This document shows, piece after piece, positions 16,910 through 26,401 of a stretch of DNA of 64,000 bases. The notes below the pieces were generated by a model. It saw nothing but the letters and a program-made list of their open reading frames with translations. It was not told the DNA's origin and did not search any database. Source of the DNA: Phosphoribacter sp037045045 (GTDB lineage: Bacteria; Actinomycetota; Actinomycetes; Actinomycetales; Dermatophilaceae); the NCBI GenBank assembly GCA_037045045.1, contig JBAOHL010000005.1, positions 434,001-498,000 on the forward strand, in the 5' to 3' direction. Each line of letters opens with the position of its first letter. Positions within the stretch are counted from its first letter, which is position 1. A program made the translations under genes and the position numbers.

Positions 16910-17770
16910 CTACTTCAGCAGCAGCCGGTCCAGGCGCCGGGCCGTCCCGAACGCCCCCACGGCGCCGAGCGCGAACAGGTACGCCACGTGCCACCACAGT
17001 CCCGCGCCGACCTCGCCGACGAGCAACGCCCGCTCCAGCGCGACACCGTGGTACAGCGGGGTCGCCTCGACGAGCGTCTGGGCCCACCCCGGGTATGCCG
17101 CGAGCGGGAAGAAGGTCGCGGAGAAGAGGAAGAGCACCTGCATCGACAGGGCGGCGTAGTCGAAGTCGACCCACGACCTCATGAACGTCGTGAAGTACAT
17201 CCCCACCGCCGAGAAGCACAGCGCGATCGCCACCGCGGCCGGGACGGCGAGCAGCGCCCACGGCGAGCGGATCAGCCCGGCCGCCCAGGCGATGACGACG
17301 AACACCGTCGAGTAGATCCCGCCCCGCACCAACGACCAGGCCACCTCCCCCATGGCGATGTCTCGCGGACCCATCGGCGAGGCGAGGACCGAGTCGTACG
17401 TCTTGGCGTAGCGCAGCTTGAAGAAGAAGTTGAACGTCGCGTCGAGCATGGCGCCGTTCATCGCCGCCGTGGCGAGCATCGCCGGCGCGACGAACACGGC
17501 ATACGGGACGTCGCTGCCCCCGTCGGTGCGGACCGTGCCGACTAGGGCGCCCAGGCCGATGCCGAGGGAGTACAGGTAGAGGACCGGCTCGACGAACCCG
17601 GTGACGAAGGCGACCCATTGGCGCCGGAAGGTCAGCGCATTGCGCTCGACGAGCACCCGGGCCAGGCCGACGCCGGCCGGCAACGGCACGGCTCTGGACA
17701 ACGCCGACACCGCGCGGCGCCCGGCCGGGGAAGATGCCGGGGGCGCGGGAGGCGCGGGGCGAGCGCTCAT
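16910..17770 (-). CDS. ABC-2 type transporter permease (NodJ/DrrB-like)
   Basis: 286 residues. After a Pro/Ala-rich N-terminus there are about six hydrophobic segments, and the block YAKTYDSVLASPMGPRDIAMGEV is the conserved cytoplasmic loop of ABC-2 permeases of the NodJ/DrrB group. LFLFSATFFPLAAYPGWAQ is the family's late membrane motif. It is the last of three co-directional genes (ATPase 18644-19594, permease 17781-18644, this gene), so the exporter appears to have two different permeases. Substrate unknown; relatives export drugs, lipids or polysaccharides. Confidence 0.85.
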   Translation of the reverse strand: MSARPAPPAPPASSPAGRRAVSALSRAVPLPAGVGLARVLVERNALTFRRQWVAFVTGFVEPVLYLYSLGIGLGALVGTVRTDGGSDVPYAVFVAPAMLATAAMNGAMLDATFNFFFKLRYAKTYDSVLASPMGPRDIAMGEVAWSLVRGGIYSTVFVVIAWAAGLIRSPWALLAVPAAVAIALCFSAVGMYFTTFMRSWVDFDYAALSMQVLFLFSATFFPLAAYPGWAQTLVEATPLYHGVALERALLVGEVGAGLWWHVAYLFALGAVGAFGTARRLDRLLLK

Positions 17771-17780
17771 CGGGCCGGCC

Positions 17781-18644
17781 TCATACGACGAGCCGTCGAT
17801 ACAGCGCTCGGTCGGCCAACCACGCGCCGACGAAAACGAACCCGACGAGCACGGCCACGTGGGCGAGCATCGGCCCCGGGTCCAGCAGGCCGGTGCACAA
17901 CCCCCGGGTCGGTTCGACGCCGTGCCACAGCGGGGTGATCCAGGCCAGTGGTCGCAGGACGGCAGGCAACTGGTCGACCGGGAAGAAGGTGCCCGAGAAG
18001 AGCATGAGCGGGGTCAGCGCGAGCCGATAGACCGAGGTGAACGAGGTCTCGGTCTCGGAGCGAGCCGCCACCGCTGTCATCGCCCCGGCGAAGCCAAGCC
18101 CGGTGAGCACGACGACGGGCACGGCGGCCACCGCCCACCACGAGCTCAGCCCGCCGAAGGCCCACGCCACGAGGAGGAACACGCTGCTCGACATGGTCAA
18201 CTGGAGCGCCACCATGGTGAGGTGGGCCCGCAGGATGTCGCGCGGCCGCGCAGGGGTGGCGAGCATGGCGTGATAGGTCCCCTGCCAGCGGATTGCTCCC
18301 ATGACCGGCCAGGACGAGTCCCCGAAGGCGACCATCATCGCGTTGCCGGCGACCATGCCCGGCACGACGAAGTGCAGGTACGGCACGACCGCCCCACCCC
18401 ACGGCACACCCCCGCCGCTGCGGTCCACCAGCGCGCCCAGGCCCAGCCCGAGCGCCAGCAAGGTGAGCACGGGGGCGACGAGGCGTCCGGCGACGCTGCC
18501 GCGCCAGATCCGCCGGTAGACCCGCCACTGGTAGCCGAGGATCGGGCGCCACGACCCGCCGGGCACGGGATAGGCGCTCGTCGCCGCATCCCCACGTGGC
18601 GGGTCGTCGACAGCGCGTATGCCGGGTGGGCGCGGGGTGCTCAT
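17781..18644 (-). CDS. ABC-2 type transporter permease
   Basis: 287 residues from ATG 18644, which overlaps the ATPase stop by one base (TGATG). A roughly 45-residue soluble N-terminus precedes about six membrane segments. WQGTYHAMLATPARPRDILRAH is the conserved ABC-2 loop and LMLFSGTFFPVDQLPAVLRP the late motif, paralogous to the neighbouring permease. Probably forms a heterodimer with it, driven by the ATPase encoded just upstream. Confidence 0.88.
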   Translation of the reverse strand: MSTPRPPGIRAVDDPPRGDAATSAYPVPGGSWRPILGYQWRVYRRIWRGSVAGRLVAPVLTLLALGLGLGALVDRSGGGVPWGGAVVPYLHFVVPGMVAGNAMMVAFGDSSWPVMGAIRWQGTYHAMLATPARPRDILRAHLTMVALQLTMSSSVFLLVAWAFGGLSSWWAVAAVPVVVLTGLGFAGAMTAVAARSETETSFTSVYRLALTPLMLFSGTFFPVDQLPAVLRPLAWITPLWHGVEPTRGLCTGLLDPGPMLAHVAVLVGFVFVGAWLADRALYRRLVV

Positions 18645-19594
18645 CAGTCCACCAGACTGCGGCCGGTGAGGTGCAGGAACACGTCCTCGAGGGAGGCTCG
18701 GCGCACCAATGCCGAGACCGGGCGCACCCCCCGGTCGTGGGCCTCGGCCAGCGCCCCGTCGCCGTCCTCGGTGTAGACGAGCAACCGGTCGGGCAACGCC
18801 TCGATGCGCTCGCCGACGCCGTCCAGCGCGGCGACCGCGCGGTCCTCGACGCCCTCGGACCCGTCGAGGCGCAGCTCGAGGACCTCGCGCGGGCAGTGGC
18901 GTCGGATGAGGTCGGGCGGCGATCCCTCGGCGACGATCCGGCCGCCGTCCATGACGACGAGCCGGTCGCACAGTTGCTCGGCCTCGTCCATGTAGTGCGT
19001 GGTGAGCACCAGCGTCACGCCCTGGCGCTTGAGCCGGAAGAGCCGGTCCCACAAGACGTGGCGGGCCTGCGGGTCCAGCCCGGTCGTCGGCTCGTCGAGC
19101 AGCAGGATCGTCGGCTCGCTGATGAGCGAGCGAGCGATGGTCAGCCTCCGCTTCAGGCCCCCGGACAGTGGCTCGACCTTGTCTCGGGCCCGGTCGGTGA
19201 GCTGGACGAAATCGAGCAGCTCCGCGGCTCGCTGACGGACCTGTACCCAGGACAGCCCGAAGTACCGGCCGTAGACCCAGAGGTTCTCCTCGACGGTGAG
19301 CTCCTCGTCGAGGGTGTCCTTCTGCGGGACCACGCCGAGCCGGGCGCGGATGCGTGCGCCCTCGACGCCGGGGTTGAGACCGAGGATGCGCAGCGTGCCG
19401 GCACTGACCGGCGACACCGCCCCGATCATCCGCATCGTCGAGGACTTGCCGGCACCGTTGGGGCCGAGGAATCCGAACGCCTCGCCCGCACCGACCGCGA
19501 AGTCGACGCCGTCCACCGCGGTGAACTCGCCGAAGCGCTTGGTGAGCCCGACCGCCTCGATGAGGGGGGCGCCGGACGCCGGGAGCTGGGTCAC
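18644..19594 (-). CDS. ABC transporter ATP-binding protein (DrrA/NodI-like)
   Basis: 316 residues. Walker A GPNGAGKSS (about 43-51), signature LSGGLKRR (about 143-150), Walker B ILLLDEPTTGLDP and the H-loop TTHYMDEAE are all intact. The C-terminal 90 residues resemble the extra domain of DrrA/NodI-type ATPases. GTG start at 19594. It is the first gene of the ATPase-permease-permease operon and powers export of an unknown substrate. Confidence 0.93.
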   Translation of the reverse strand: MTQLPASGAPLIEAVGLTKRFGEFTAVDGVDFAVGAGEAFGFLGPNGAGKSSTMRMIGAVSPVSAGTLRILGLNPGVEGARIRARLGVVPQKDTLDEELTVEENLWVYGRYFGLSWVQVRQRAAELLDFVQLTDRARDKVEPLSGGLKRRLTIARSLISEPTILLLDEPTTGLDPQARHVLWDRLFRLKRQGVTLVLTTHYMDEAEQLCDRLVVMDGGRIVAEGSPPDLIRRHCPREVLELRLDGSEGVEDRAVAALDGVGERIEALPDRLLVYTEDGDGALAEAHDRGVRPVSALVRRASLEDVFLHLTGRSLVD

Positions 19595-19646
19595 CCGAGC
19601 AGGCTAACCACGACCCCCGACGGCCGTGCAACCCGTTTCGCAGGGG

Positions 19647-19868
19647 TCAGCGTCGCGGGCGACGCTCGAGGCCGTGCCGACGATCCGGCGGCACCTGGAA
19701 GTCCTCGCACACCGCGAGCCACACCTGCCGCGGCGGTATGCCGTCGGACAGCGCGCGCTCGACGGTGCGGCTGCCGAGGGCCGTGAGGGTGTGGTCGCGG
19801 GCCAGCGACGCGGCATACGCCGGCCCGAACTCCTCGTCGAGCAGCCGCCGCAGGTCGCTGTGCCGCAT
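19647..19868 (-). CDS. DUF3046 protein
   Basis: A 73-residue protein beginning MRHSDLRRLLDEEFG and containing LARDHTLTALGSRTVERALSDG and PRQVWLAVCEDFQVP, the full-length DUF3046 family of Actinobacteria. Function unknown. In many Actinobacteria it lies between recA and lhr-type helicase genes, and here it is divergent from lhr with a 61-base gap that must hold both promoters. ATG start at 19868. Confidence 0.88.
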   Translation of the reverse strand: MRHSDLRRLLDEEFGPAYAASLARDHTLTALGSRTVERALSDGIPPRQVWLAVCEDFQVPPDRRHGLERRPRR

Positions 19869-19929
19869 GCCCGGGAGTCTGTCATGGCGGCCCCGGCTGT
19901 CGGCGGGCCGTGGCAGGGTGGGCACCGAC

Positions 19930-22900
19930 ATGGGCGAGGTTCTCGAGCGCTTCTCCCCCGCGACCGCGGCGTGGTTCCGGGGTGCGTTCGAGGCGCCCAC
20001 CGAGGCCCAACGCGGCGCGTGGGAGTCGATCTCGTCGGGCCGGCATACCCTCGTCGTCGCGCCGACCGGGTCGGGCAAGACCCTCGCCGCGTTCCTCTGG
20101 GCACTCGACCGGCTGGCCACCGGCCCGGCCCCCGAGACCCCGCGCCGGCGGTGCCGGGTCCTCTACATCTCGCCGATGAAGGCCCTGGCGGTCGACGTCG
20201 AGCGCAACCTGCGCTCCCCGCTCGTCGGCATCGGTCACGCCGCGGCCCGGCTCGGCGTGCCGCCGTTGGACGTGCAGGTCGCGATCCGATCGGGCGACAC
20301 TCCGGCGACCGAACGCCGGACCTTCGCCAGGGCCCCGGCCGACATCCTCATCACGACCCCGGAGTCGTTGTTCCTGCTGCTCACCTCGGCGGCCCGCGAG
20401 TCGCTCACCGGTGTCGAGACCGTCATCGTCGACGAGATCCACGCCGTCGCCGGCACCAAACGCGGCGCGCACCTGGCCCTGAGCCTGGAACGGCTCGACG
20501 CGCTGCTCGAACGGCCGGCGCAGCGGGTCGGGCTGTCCGCGACGGTGCGACCGCTGGAGGAGGTCGCCCGGTTCCTCGCCGGAGGGCGGCCCGTCGAGGT
20601 CGTCGCGCCGCCCTCGACGAAGGCCTGGGACCTGCAGGTCGTCGTCCCGGTGCCCGACCTCGCCGAGCTCGGCCAGCCCACCGGCGACCTGTCCGGACCT
20701 GCCGCCGGCGAGCCGCCCCGGGCCTCGATCTGGCCGCACGTCGAGGAACGCATCGTCGACCTCGTCGCGGCGCATCGGTCCACCCTTGTCTTCGCCAACT
20801 CCCGCCGCCTTGCCGAGCGACTTACCGCACGGCTCAACGAGATCTGGGTCGACCGGCTCGAGGCTGAGGGCGACGAGGACCCGACTTCCGCGCGGCATAC
20901 CGGCTCGACGCCGGCCCAGATCATGGCCCAGTCGGGAGCGAGCGCCGGTGCACCGGCGGTGCTCGCCCGGGCCCACCACGGCTCGGTGAGCAAGGAAGCC
21001 CGCGCCCAAGTCGAGGAGGATCTCAAGGCGGGGCGACTCCCGGCGGTCGTCGCGACGAGCAGCCTCGAGCTCGGCATCGACATGGGCGCGGTCGACCTCG
21101 TCGTCCAGGTCGAGTCGCCGCCGAGTGTGGCCAGCGGGCTGCAACGGGTCGGTCGTGCCGGCCACCAGGTGGGCGCGGTGTCGCGGGGGGTGCTTTTCCC
21201 GAAGTTCCGCGGCGACCTCGTGCAGACCGCCGTCGTCGTCGAGCGGATGCGCGCCGGGGCCATCGAGGCGCTGCGGGTGCCGGCCAACCCGCTCGACGTG
21301 CTCGCCCAGCACATCGTCGCGATGTGCGCCCTGGACGACTGGGCGGTCGACGAGCTGTTCGACGTGGTCCGTCGGGCCGCGCCGTTCGCCGGGCTGACCC
21401 GGCCGGTCCTCGACGCGGTCCTCGACATGCTCTCGGGCCGCTACCCCTCCGACGAGTTCGCCGAACTGCGACCCCGCCTCGTCTGGGACCGGGTGGCCGC
21501 CACCCTCTCGGGGCGACGCGGCGCGCAGCGACTCGCGGTGACCTCTGGCGGCACGATCCCCGACCGCGGCCTGTATGCGGTGTTCCTCGCCACCGGCGAG
21601 GGGCCGGGGCGGCGGGTCGGCGAGCTCGACGAGGAGATGGTCTACGAGTCCCGGGTGGGCGACACCTTCACGCTCGGGACCTCGACCTGGCGGATCGAGG
21701 ACATCACCCACGACCGCGTCCTCGTCACACCGGCCCCCGGACAACCCGGCCGGCTGCCGTTCTGGAAGGGCGACACGATCGGGCGGCCAGCCGAGCTCGG
21801 CGCGGCCGTCGGCGCGTTCGTCCGCGAGGTGGGTGGCCGCACCACCGCGGCGGCGCGCGAACGGGTCAGAGCCGCCGGACTCGACGAGTGGGCCGCCGAC
21901 AACCTGCTGACCTACCTCGCCGAACAGCAGGCGGCGATCGGGACGCTGCCCAGCGACCGGGTCGTCGTCGTCGAGCGGTTCCGCGACGAGTTGGGCGACT
22001 GGCGGGTCGTCGTCCACTCCCCCTACGGCGCCCCCGTCCACGCGCCGTGGGCCCTCGCGGTGGCGGCCCGGATGCGGGAGCGGTTCGGTGTCGACGTCCA
22101 GGCCATGCACGCCGACGACGGCCTCGTCCTGCACCTGCCCGACCTGGAGTGGGACGACGGCAGTGCCGACGAACTCGCCGAGCTCGTCATGCTCGACCCC
22201 GACGAGGTCGCCGCTCTCGTCACCGCCGAGATCGGTGGGTCGGCCCTGTTCGCGGCCCGCTTCCGCGAATGCGCGGCCCGGGCGCTGCTGCTGCCCCGCC
22301 GCCGTCCCGACCGGCGCCAGGCGCTGTGGCAGCAGCGTCAACGCGCCCACGCCCTGTTGCAGGTGGCCAGCCAGTACCCGTCCTTCCCCATCGTCCTGGA
22401 GACCGTGCGCGAGTGCGTCCAGGACGTCTTCGACGTTCCCGGGCTGGTCGACCTGTTGCGTCGGGTCCGCTCCCGCGAGGTCACGGCGGTGTCTGTCGAG
22501 ACCTCGACGCCGTCGCCGTTCGCGCGCTCGCTGCTGTTCGGCTACGTCGCGCAATACCTCTACGAGGGCGACTCTCCGCTGGCGGAGCGCCGGGCGGCGG
22601 CCCTGTCCCTCGATCCGGAGCTGCTCGCCGAGTTGCTCGGGCAGGGCGCCGGACTGTCGCTGCGCGACCTGCTCGACCCCGCGGCCGTCGCCGCCACCGA
22701 GGCCGAGCTGCAGCACCTCGCCCCCGGGCGCCACGCGCGCGATGCCGAGGACGTCGCGGACCTCGTCCGCACGATCGGCCCACTGACGACCGACGAGGTC
22801 GTGGCCCGCGCCCGGCCCGACGACGCCCACGTCGTCGCCGATTGGCTGCTGGACCTCGAGGCCGCCAGGAGGCTCGTGCGGGTCCGGATCGGCGGGGCCC

Positions 22901-24603
22901 AGCGGTGGGCCGCCGTCGAGGACGCCGGGCGGCTGCGCGATGCCCTCGGGGTGACGCTGCCGGTCGGCATACCCGAGCAGTTCCTCGCCCCCGAACCACA
23001 GCCGCTGGCCGACCTCGTGGCCCGATACGCCCGCAGCCACGGACCCTTCCGGCTCGCCGCCGTCGCCGAGTGGCTGGCCGTCGGCCAGGCCGTCGCCCGG
23101 GACGCGCTGCGCCAGCTCGTCGGCGCCGGGCGCGTCGTCGAGGGCGAGCTGCTGGCGGACGTCGATGGGACCAGCGAGGCCGCCGGGCCGGACTACTGCG
23201 ACGCCGGCGTGCTGCGGGTGCTGCGGCGGCGCTCGCTCGCCGCGCTACGCGCCGAGGTCGAGCCGGTGACACCCACCGATCTCGCCCGGTTCCTGCCCGC
23301 GTGGCAGGGGATCGGATCCACCGCCCGCGGCAGCGACGGGGTGCTCAGGGCGGTCGAACAGCTCAGCGGCGTGGTCCTGCCGGCCAGCGCGCTCGAGACG
23401 CTCGTGCTGCCCTCCCGGGTGCTCGACTACTCCCCCGCCCTGCTCGACGGGCTGACGGCCACCGGCGAGGTTCTCTGGCAAGGGCACGGCGCGTTGCCCG
23501 GCGACGACGGCTGGGTGTCTTTGCACGTGGCCGACCTCGCCGCGGTCACCCTCGCGCGCCCCGACGCCGAGGGGTTGACCCCGGCCCACGAGGCAGTCCT
23601 GCACGCGCTCGGCGCGGGAGGCGCGTACTTCTTCCGTACCCTCGCCGACGTCGTCCAGACGCCCGAGGGCCCGGTCGAGGACACCCGGCTGGCCGAGCTC
23701 CTCTGGGAGCTGCTCTGGGCGGGCTACCTGACCAACGACACCCTCGCCCCGCTGCGGGCCCACCTGTCCGGCGGACGCACGGCGCACCGGTCCAGACCGG
23801 CCGGACCGCGCCGCAGCCGGTATGCCGCGAGGGCGGGCGGCCTCGGAGCCGGCCTGCCCGGACGGGGAGCGGGTCGCGCCGCGCTCCCGGCGCGCGCGAC
23901 GCCGCCGACGGTCGGGGGACGGTGGTCGCTGCTGCCGGCTGCGGAGCCGGACGCGACTCTCACGGCATACGGGCGGGCCGAAGTGCTGCTCGATCGCTAC
24001 GGCGTGCTCACTCGGGGTGCCGTTGCGGCCGAGGACGTGCCGGGCGGGTTCGCCGGGGTCTACCGGGTGCTTGCCGCGGCGGAGGACGCCGGGCGGGTGC
24101 GCCGCGGCTACTTCGTCGAGGGGCTCGGGGCGGCGCAGTTCGGCTCGACCGGCGCCATCGACCGGCTGCGCGCGACGGCGAGACCGCCGGCCGAGCCCAC
24201 TCGAGCGGCGGCGCTGCACAGCCTCGTCCTGCCCGCATGCGACCCGGCGAACCCGTACGGTGCAGCGCTGCCCTGGCCGGCCCGCCCGACGCTCGACGCC
24301 GAGGGCGGCCGGGGCCATCTACCGGCCCGCAAGGCCGGTGCGCTCGTCGCCCTCGTCGACGGCGACCTCGTCCTCTACGTCGAACGCGGCGGGCGATCGC
24401 TGCTCACCTGGAGCGAGGACCCGCAACTGCTCCAACCGGCCGCCGACGCCCTCGCCCTGGCCGTCCGTGAGGGCGCCCTCGGCCGGATCACCGTCGAACG
24501 CACCGACGGCGAACGCGTCCTCGGCTCGGACCACCCGCTGGCTCAGGCCCTGGCCCGGGCGGGCTTCCACGCCACCCCCAAGGGCCTGCGGCTGCGGCGC
24601 TGA
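19930..24603 (+). CDS. lhr: Large ATP-dependent helicase Lhr
   Basis: Lhr is a superfamily 2 3'-to-5' helicase acting on RNA:DNA hybrids and damaged DNA. 1557 residues, close to the family size. The core has Walker A APTGSGKT (about 44-51), DEIH box (about 167-170), SAT motif LSATVRP and the helicase C block HHGSVSKEAR...SSLELGIDMG...QRVGRAGH. A long C-terminal region (about 900 residues) with winged-helix domains follows, as in mycobacterial Lhr. ATG 19930 was chosen at the conserved N-terminus although the frame opens earlier. It is followed one base later by nei2, suggesting a repair operon. Confidence 0.95.
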   Translation: MGEVLERFSPATAAWFRGAFEAPTEAQRGAWESISSGRHTLVVAPTGSGKTLAAFLWALDRLATGPAPETPRRRCRVLYISPMKALAVDVERNLRSPLVGIGHAAARLGVPPLDVQVAIRSGDTPATERRTFARAPADILITTPESLFLLLTSAARESLTGVETVIVDEIHAVAGTKRGAHLALSLERLDALLERPAQRVGLSATVRPLEEVARFLAGGRPVEVVAPPSTKAWDLQVVVPVPDLAELGQPTGDLSGPAAGEPPRASIWPHVEERIVDLVAAHRSTLVFANSRRLAERLTARLNEIWVDRLEAEGDEDPTSARHTGSTPAQIMAQSGASAGAPAVLARAHHGSVSKEARAQVEEDLKAGRLPAVVATSSLELGIDMGAVDLVVQVESPPSVASGLQRVGRAGHQVGAVSRGVLFPKFRGDLVQTAVVVERMRAGAIEALRVPANPLDVLAQHIVAMCALDDWAVDELFDVVRRAAPFAGLTRPVLDAVLDMLSGRYPSDEFAELRPRLVWDRVAATLSGRRGAQRLAVTSGGTIPDRGLYAVFLATGEGPGRRVGELDEEMVYESRVGDTFTLGTSTWRIEDITHDRVLVTPAPGQPGRLPFWKGDTIGRPAELGAAVGAFVREVGGRTTAAARERVRAAGLDEWAADNLLTYLAEQQAAIGTLPSDRVVVVERFRDELGDWRVVVHSPYGAPVHAPWALAVAARMRERFGVDVQAMHADDGLVLHLPDLEWDDGSADELAELVMLDPDEVAALVTAEIGGSALFAARFRECAARALLLPRRRPDRRQALWQQRQRAHALLQVASQYPSFPIVLETVRECVQDVFDVPGLVDLLRRVRSREVTAVSVETSTPSPFARSLLFGYVAQYLYEGDSPLAERRAAALSLDPELLAELLGQGAGLSLRDLLDPAAVAATEAELQHLAPGRHARDAEDVADLVRTIGPLTTDEVVARARPDDAHVVADWLLDLEAARRLVRVRIGGAQRWAAVEDAGRLRDALGVTLPVGIPEQFLAPEPQPLADLVARYARSHGPFRLAAVAEWLAVGQAVARDALRQLVGAGRVVEGELLADVDGTSEAAGPDYCDAGVLRVLRRRSLAALRAEVEPVTPTDLARFLPAWQGIGSTARGSDGVLRAVEQLSGVVLPASALETLVLPSRVLDYSPALLDGLTATGEVLWQGHGALPGDDGWVSLHVADLAAVTLARPDAEGLTPAHEAVLHALGAGGAYFFRTLADVVQTPEGPVEDTRLAELLWELLWAGYLTNDTLAPLRAHLSGGRTAHRSRPAGPRRSRYAARAGGLGAGLPGRGAGRAALPARATPPTVGGRWSLLPAAEPDATLTAYGRAEVLLDRYGVLTRGAVAAEDVPGGFAGVYRVLAAAEDAGRVRRGYFVEGLGAAQFGSTGAIDRLRATARPPAEPTRAAALHSLVLPACDPANPYGAALPWPARPTLDAEGGRGHLPARKAGALVALVDGDLVLYVERGGRSLLTWSEDPQLLQPAADALALAVREGALGRITVERTDGERVLGSDHPLAQALARAGFHATPKGLRLRR

Positions 24604-24604
24604 G

Positions 24605-25501
24605 ATGCCCGAAGGCGACACCGTCTGGCGCACCGCGGCACGGCTGCACGAGGCCCTGGCCGGGCAGGTCCTCACCGTCGCCGACCTGCGGTGGCCCTCG
24701 CTGGCCACCGTCGAGCTCACCGGGGCGACGACGACGCAGGTCCTGGCCCGAGGTAAGCATCTGCTGCACCGCCTCGACAACGGGGCGACCCTGCACTCGC
24801 ACCTACGCATGGAGGGCCAGTGGCGCGTCGTCGCTTCGGCCGCGTTGTCGAGCCGGACCCTGGCCGACCCACAGCTTCGGGCGGTCGTCGGCACGGACCG
24901 CTGGAGCGCCCTGGGCCTGCGCCTGGGCCGGCTCGACGTCGTGGCGACCGCGGCCGAGGGCGACCTCGTCGGTCACCTGGGCCCGGACCTGCTCGGCCCG
25001 GACTGGGACTCCGGCGAGGCGGCGCGTCGGGTGGCCGCCAGTGCGAGCGACCTCGGCAGCGCGCTGCTGGACCAGCGCAACCTCGCCGGCCTCGGCACGC
25101 TCTACGTCGCCGAGACGCTGTTCCTCACCGGCCGCAGCCCCTGGACGCCGGTCGCCGAGATCCCGCCGACCGACCTCGACGAGACCCTCGCCAAGGCTCG
25201 GAACCTGCTGCGGGCCGGGACCCGTCAGGCCGTCCAGTCAACCACCGGGGAGTACCGGCGCGGTCGCACGACGTACGTCCACGCCCGAGCTGGACTACCG
25301 TGCCGCCGCTGCGGTTCGACCGTGCGGGTGGCCAGCATCGGCACACTGCCGGTCCAACGGGTGATGTTCTACTGCCCGCAGTGTCAAGGCGGCCTCGGCC
25401 CGACCGACAACGGACGGGCGCAGCGGCCGACGCCGACTACGCCGCGGAGGCCGACACTCCCGACGGGGCGGTCGGGACGGGCAGCACCACGGCCGCGGTG
25501 A
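24605..25501 (+). CDS. nei2: Endonuclease VIII-type DNA glycosylase (Nei2)
   Basis: Bifunctional DNA glycosylase/AP lyase for oxidised bases. 298 residues beginning MPEGDTV, where Pro2 is the catalytic nucleophile and Glu3 the acid. The helix-two-turn-helix region GSALLDQRNLAGLGTLYVAE carries the catalytic Asn. The C-terminal zinc finger is CRRCG...FYCPQC. After the finger comes a Pro/Arg/Thr-rich tail of about 35 residues that overlaps the 3' end of clgR on the other strand by 65 bases; the tail is probably not structural. Coupled to lhr (one-base gap). Confidence 0.93.
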   Translation: MPEGDTVWRTAARLHEALAGQVLTVADLRWPSLATVELTGATTTQVLARGKHLLHRLDNGATLHSHLRMEGQWRVVASAALSSRTLADPQLRAVVGTDRWSALGLRLGRLDVVATAAEGDLVGHLGPDLLGPDWDSGEAARRVAASASDLGSALLDQRNLAGLGTLYVAETLFLTGRSPWTPVAEIPPTDLDETLAKARNLLRAGTRQAVQSTTGEYRRGRTTYVHARAGLPCRRCGSTVRVASIGTLPVQRVMFYCPQCQGGLGPTDNGRAQRPTPTTPRRPTLPTGRSGRAAPRPR

Positions 25502-25763
25502 TCGACACGGGACCGGTGCGCGACTCGGTCTCGGCCACCTTGTGCGAGACGAGGGCGAGCACCCGCGACAAGGGCACGCCGAGCGCACCACAGATCGAGG
25601 CGAGCAACTCGGAGGAGGCCTCCTTCTCGCCACGCTCGATCTCGGAGAGGTAGCCCAGGGACACGGCCGCGCCGGCCGACACGTCCCGCAGGGTGCGCCC
25701 CTGCGCCCGGCGATGCTCGCGCAGGACGTCGCCCAACTCACGTCGCAACAACACCGTGCCCAT
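25437..25763 (-). CDS. clgR: XRE-type regulator ClgR
   Basis: 108 residues with a Cro/CI helix-turn-helix (RTLRDVSAGAAVSLGYLSEIERG, about residues 23-45) and the following ELLASICGALGVPLSRVL typical of ClgR. In Actinobacteria ClgR activates clp protease genes and others during stress, and the protein is itself degraded by Clp. The pgsA-cinA-clgR order matches the pgsA3-clgR neighbourhood of mycobacteria. The C-terminus ends in Ala-Ala, which fits ClpP recognition; that is inference. ATG start at 25763. Confidence 0.85.
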   Translation of the reverse strand: MGTVLLRRELGDVLREHRRAQGRTLRDVSAGAAVSLGYLSEIERGEKEASSELLASICGALGVPLSRVLALVSHKVAETESRTGPVSITAAVVLPVPTAPSGVSASAA

Positions 25764-25819
25764 GTCGCCTCCTCTCGCGCGCGTCGCACCACCATAACGC
25801 CACACCCGCACAACGCGCG

Positions 25820-25838
25820 CGGCATACCCCGTATGCCG
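25820..25838. repeat. Inverted pair of the GTATGCCG octamer
   Basis: CGGCATAC at 25820-25827 and GTATGCCG at 25831-25838 face each other across CCC, a perfect 8-base-arm dyad. It lies in the spacer between cinA (ending 25931 on this strand map) and the clgR start (25763), so it could be a terminator, an operator or part of a genome-wide motif. Confidence 0.9.
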
Positions 25839-25930
25839 TCGGCGCAACTCCCGCCCGCGTCCGAGTCCAGGCGAGCCCCACGCCGAGGACCCTCCCGACG
25901 TCCAAGGGCACGTTGCCCACCGCGCACGCG

Positions 25931-26401
25931 TCACGCCATCGGTGCGAGCAACCCGCTCAACAGCTCCAGGGCCGCCTCGGCCGCCCCCGCCCGGATCTCG
26001 GCACGCGATCCCTTCAGGGCCAGGCCGTGCACCTGCGCCACGCCGGGTCCGCACACCGCGACGTAGACGGTCCCGACCGGCATCCCGTCGCTCGGGTCTG
26101 GGCCGGCGACGCCGGTCGTGGCCAGACCCCAGTCGGCGGCGAGCACGCGGCATACCCCGTGGGCCATCTGACTGGCCACCTCGGCGTCGACGGCACCGCG
26201 CGCGGCCAACAACCCCTCATCGACCCCGAGGACGGCCGCCTTGACGTCGTTCGCGTACGCGACGACACCACCTCGCAGCACCCGTGACGCGCCGGGAACC
26301 TCGACGATCCGGGCGACGAGCAGGCCCCCGGTGAGCGATTCGGCGCAGGCGAGCGTCTGCCCACGCGAGGCCAGCCGTTCGAGGATCTCGGCCGGGGTCA
26401 C
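25931..26401 (-). CDS. CinA C-terminal domain protein (NMN amidohydrolase type)
   Basis: 156 residues corresponding to the stand-alone CinA C-terminal domain (PncC family), which deamidates nicotinamide mononucleotide. Visible blocks are TLACAESLTGGLL, the segment VVAYANDVKAAVLGV and ATTGVAGPDPSDGMPVGTVYVAV, all typical. The N-terminal molybdopterin-like domain of full CinA is absent, as is common in Actinobacteria. The GTG start at 26401 overlaps the pgsA stop by four bases (GTGA), so the two are co-translated. Confidence 0.9.
   Translation of the reverse strand: MTPAEILERLASRGQTLACAESLTGGLLVARIVEVPGASRVLRGGVVAYANDVKAAVLGVDEGLLAARGAVDAEVASQMAHGVCRVLAADWGLATTGVAGPDPSDGMPVGTVYVAVCGPGVAQVHGLALKGSRAEIRAGAAEAALELLSGLLAPMA

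Noticed and set aside
19882..23040. 1052-codon open frame antisense to lhr
   Set aside because: Composition is Arg/Gly/Asp-rich low complexity, and lhr on the other strand has complete helicase motifs. It is a shadow frame of high-G+C DNA.
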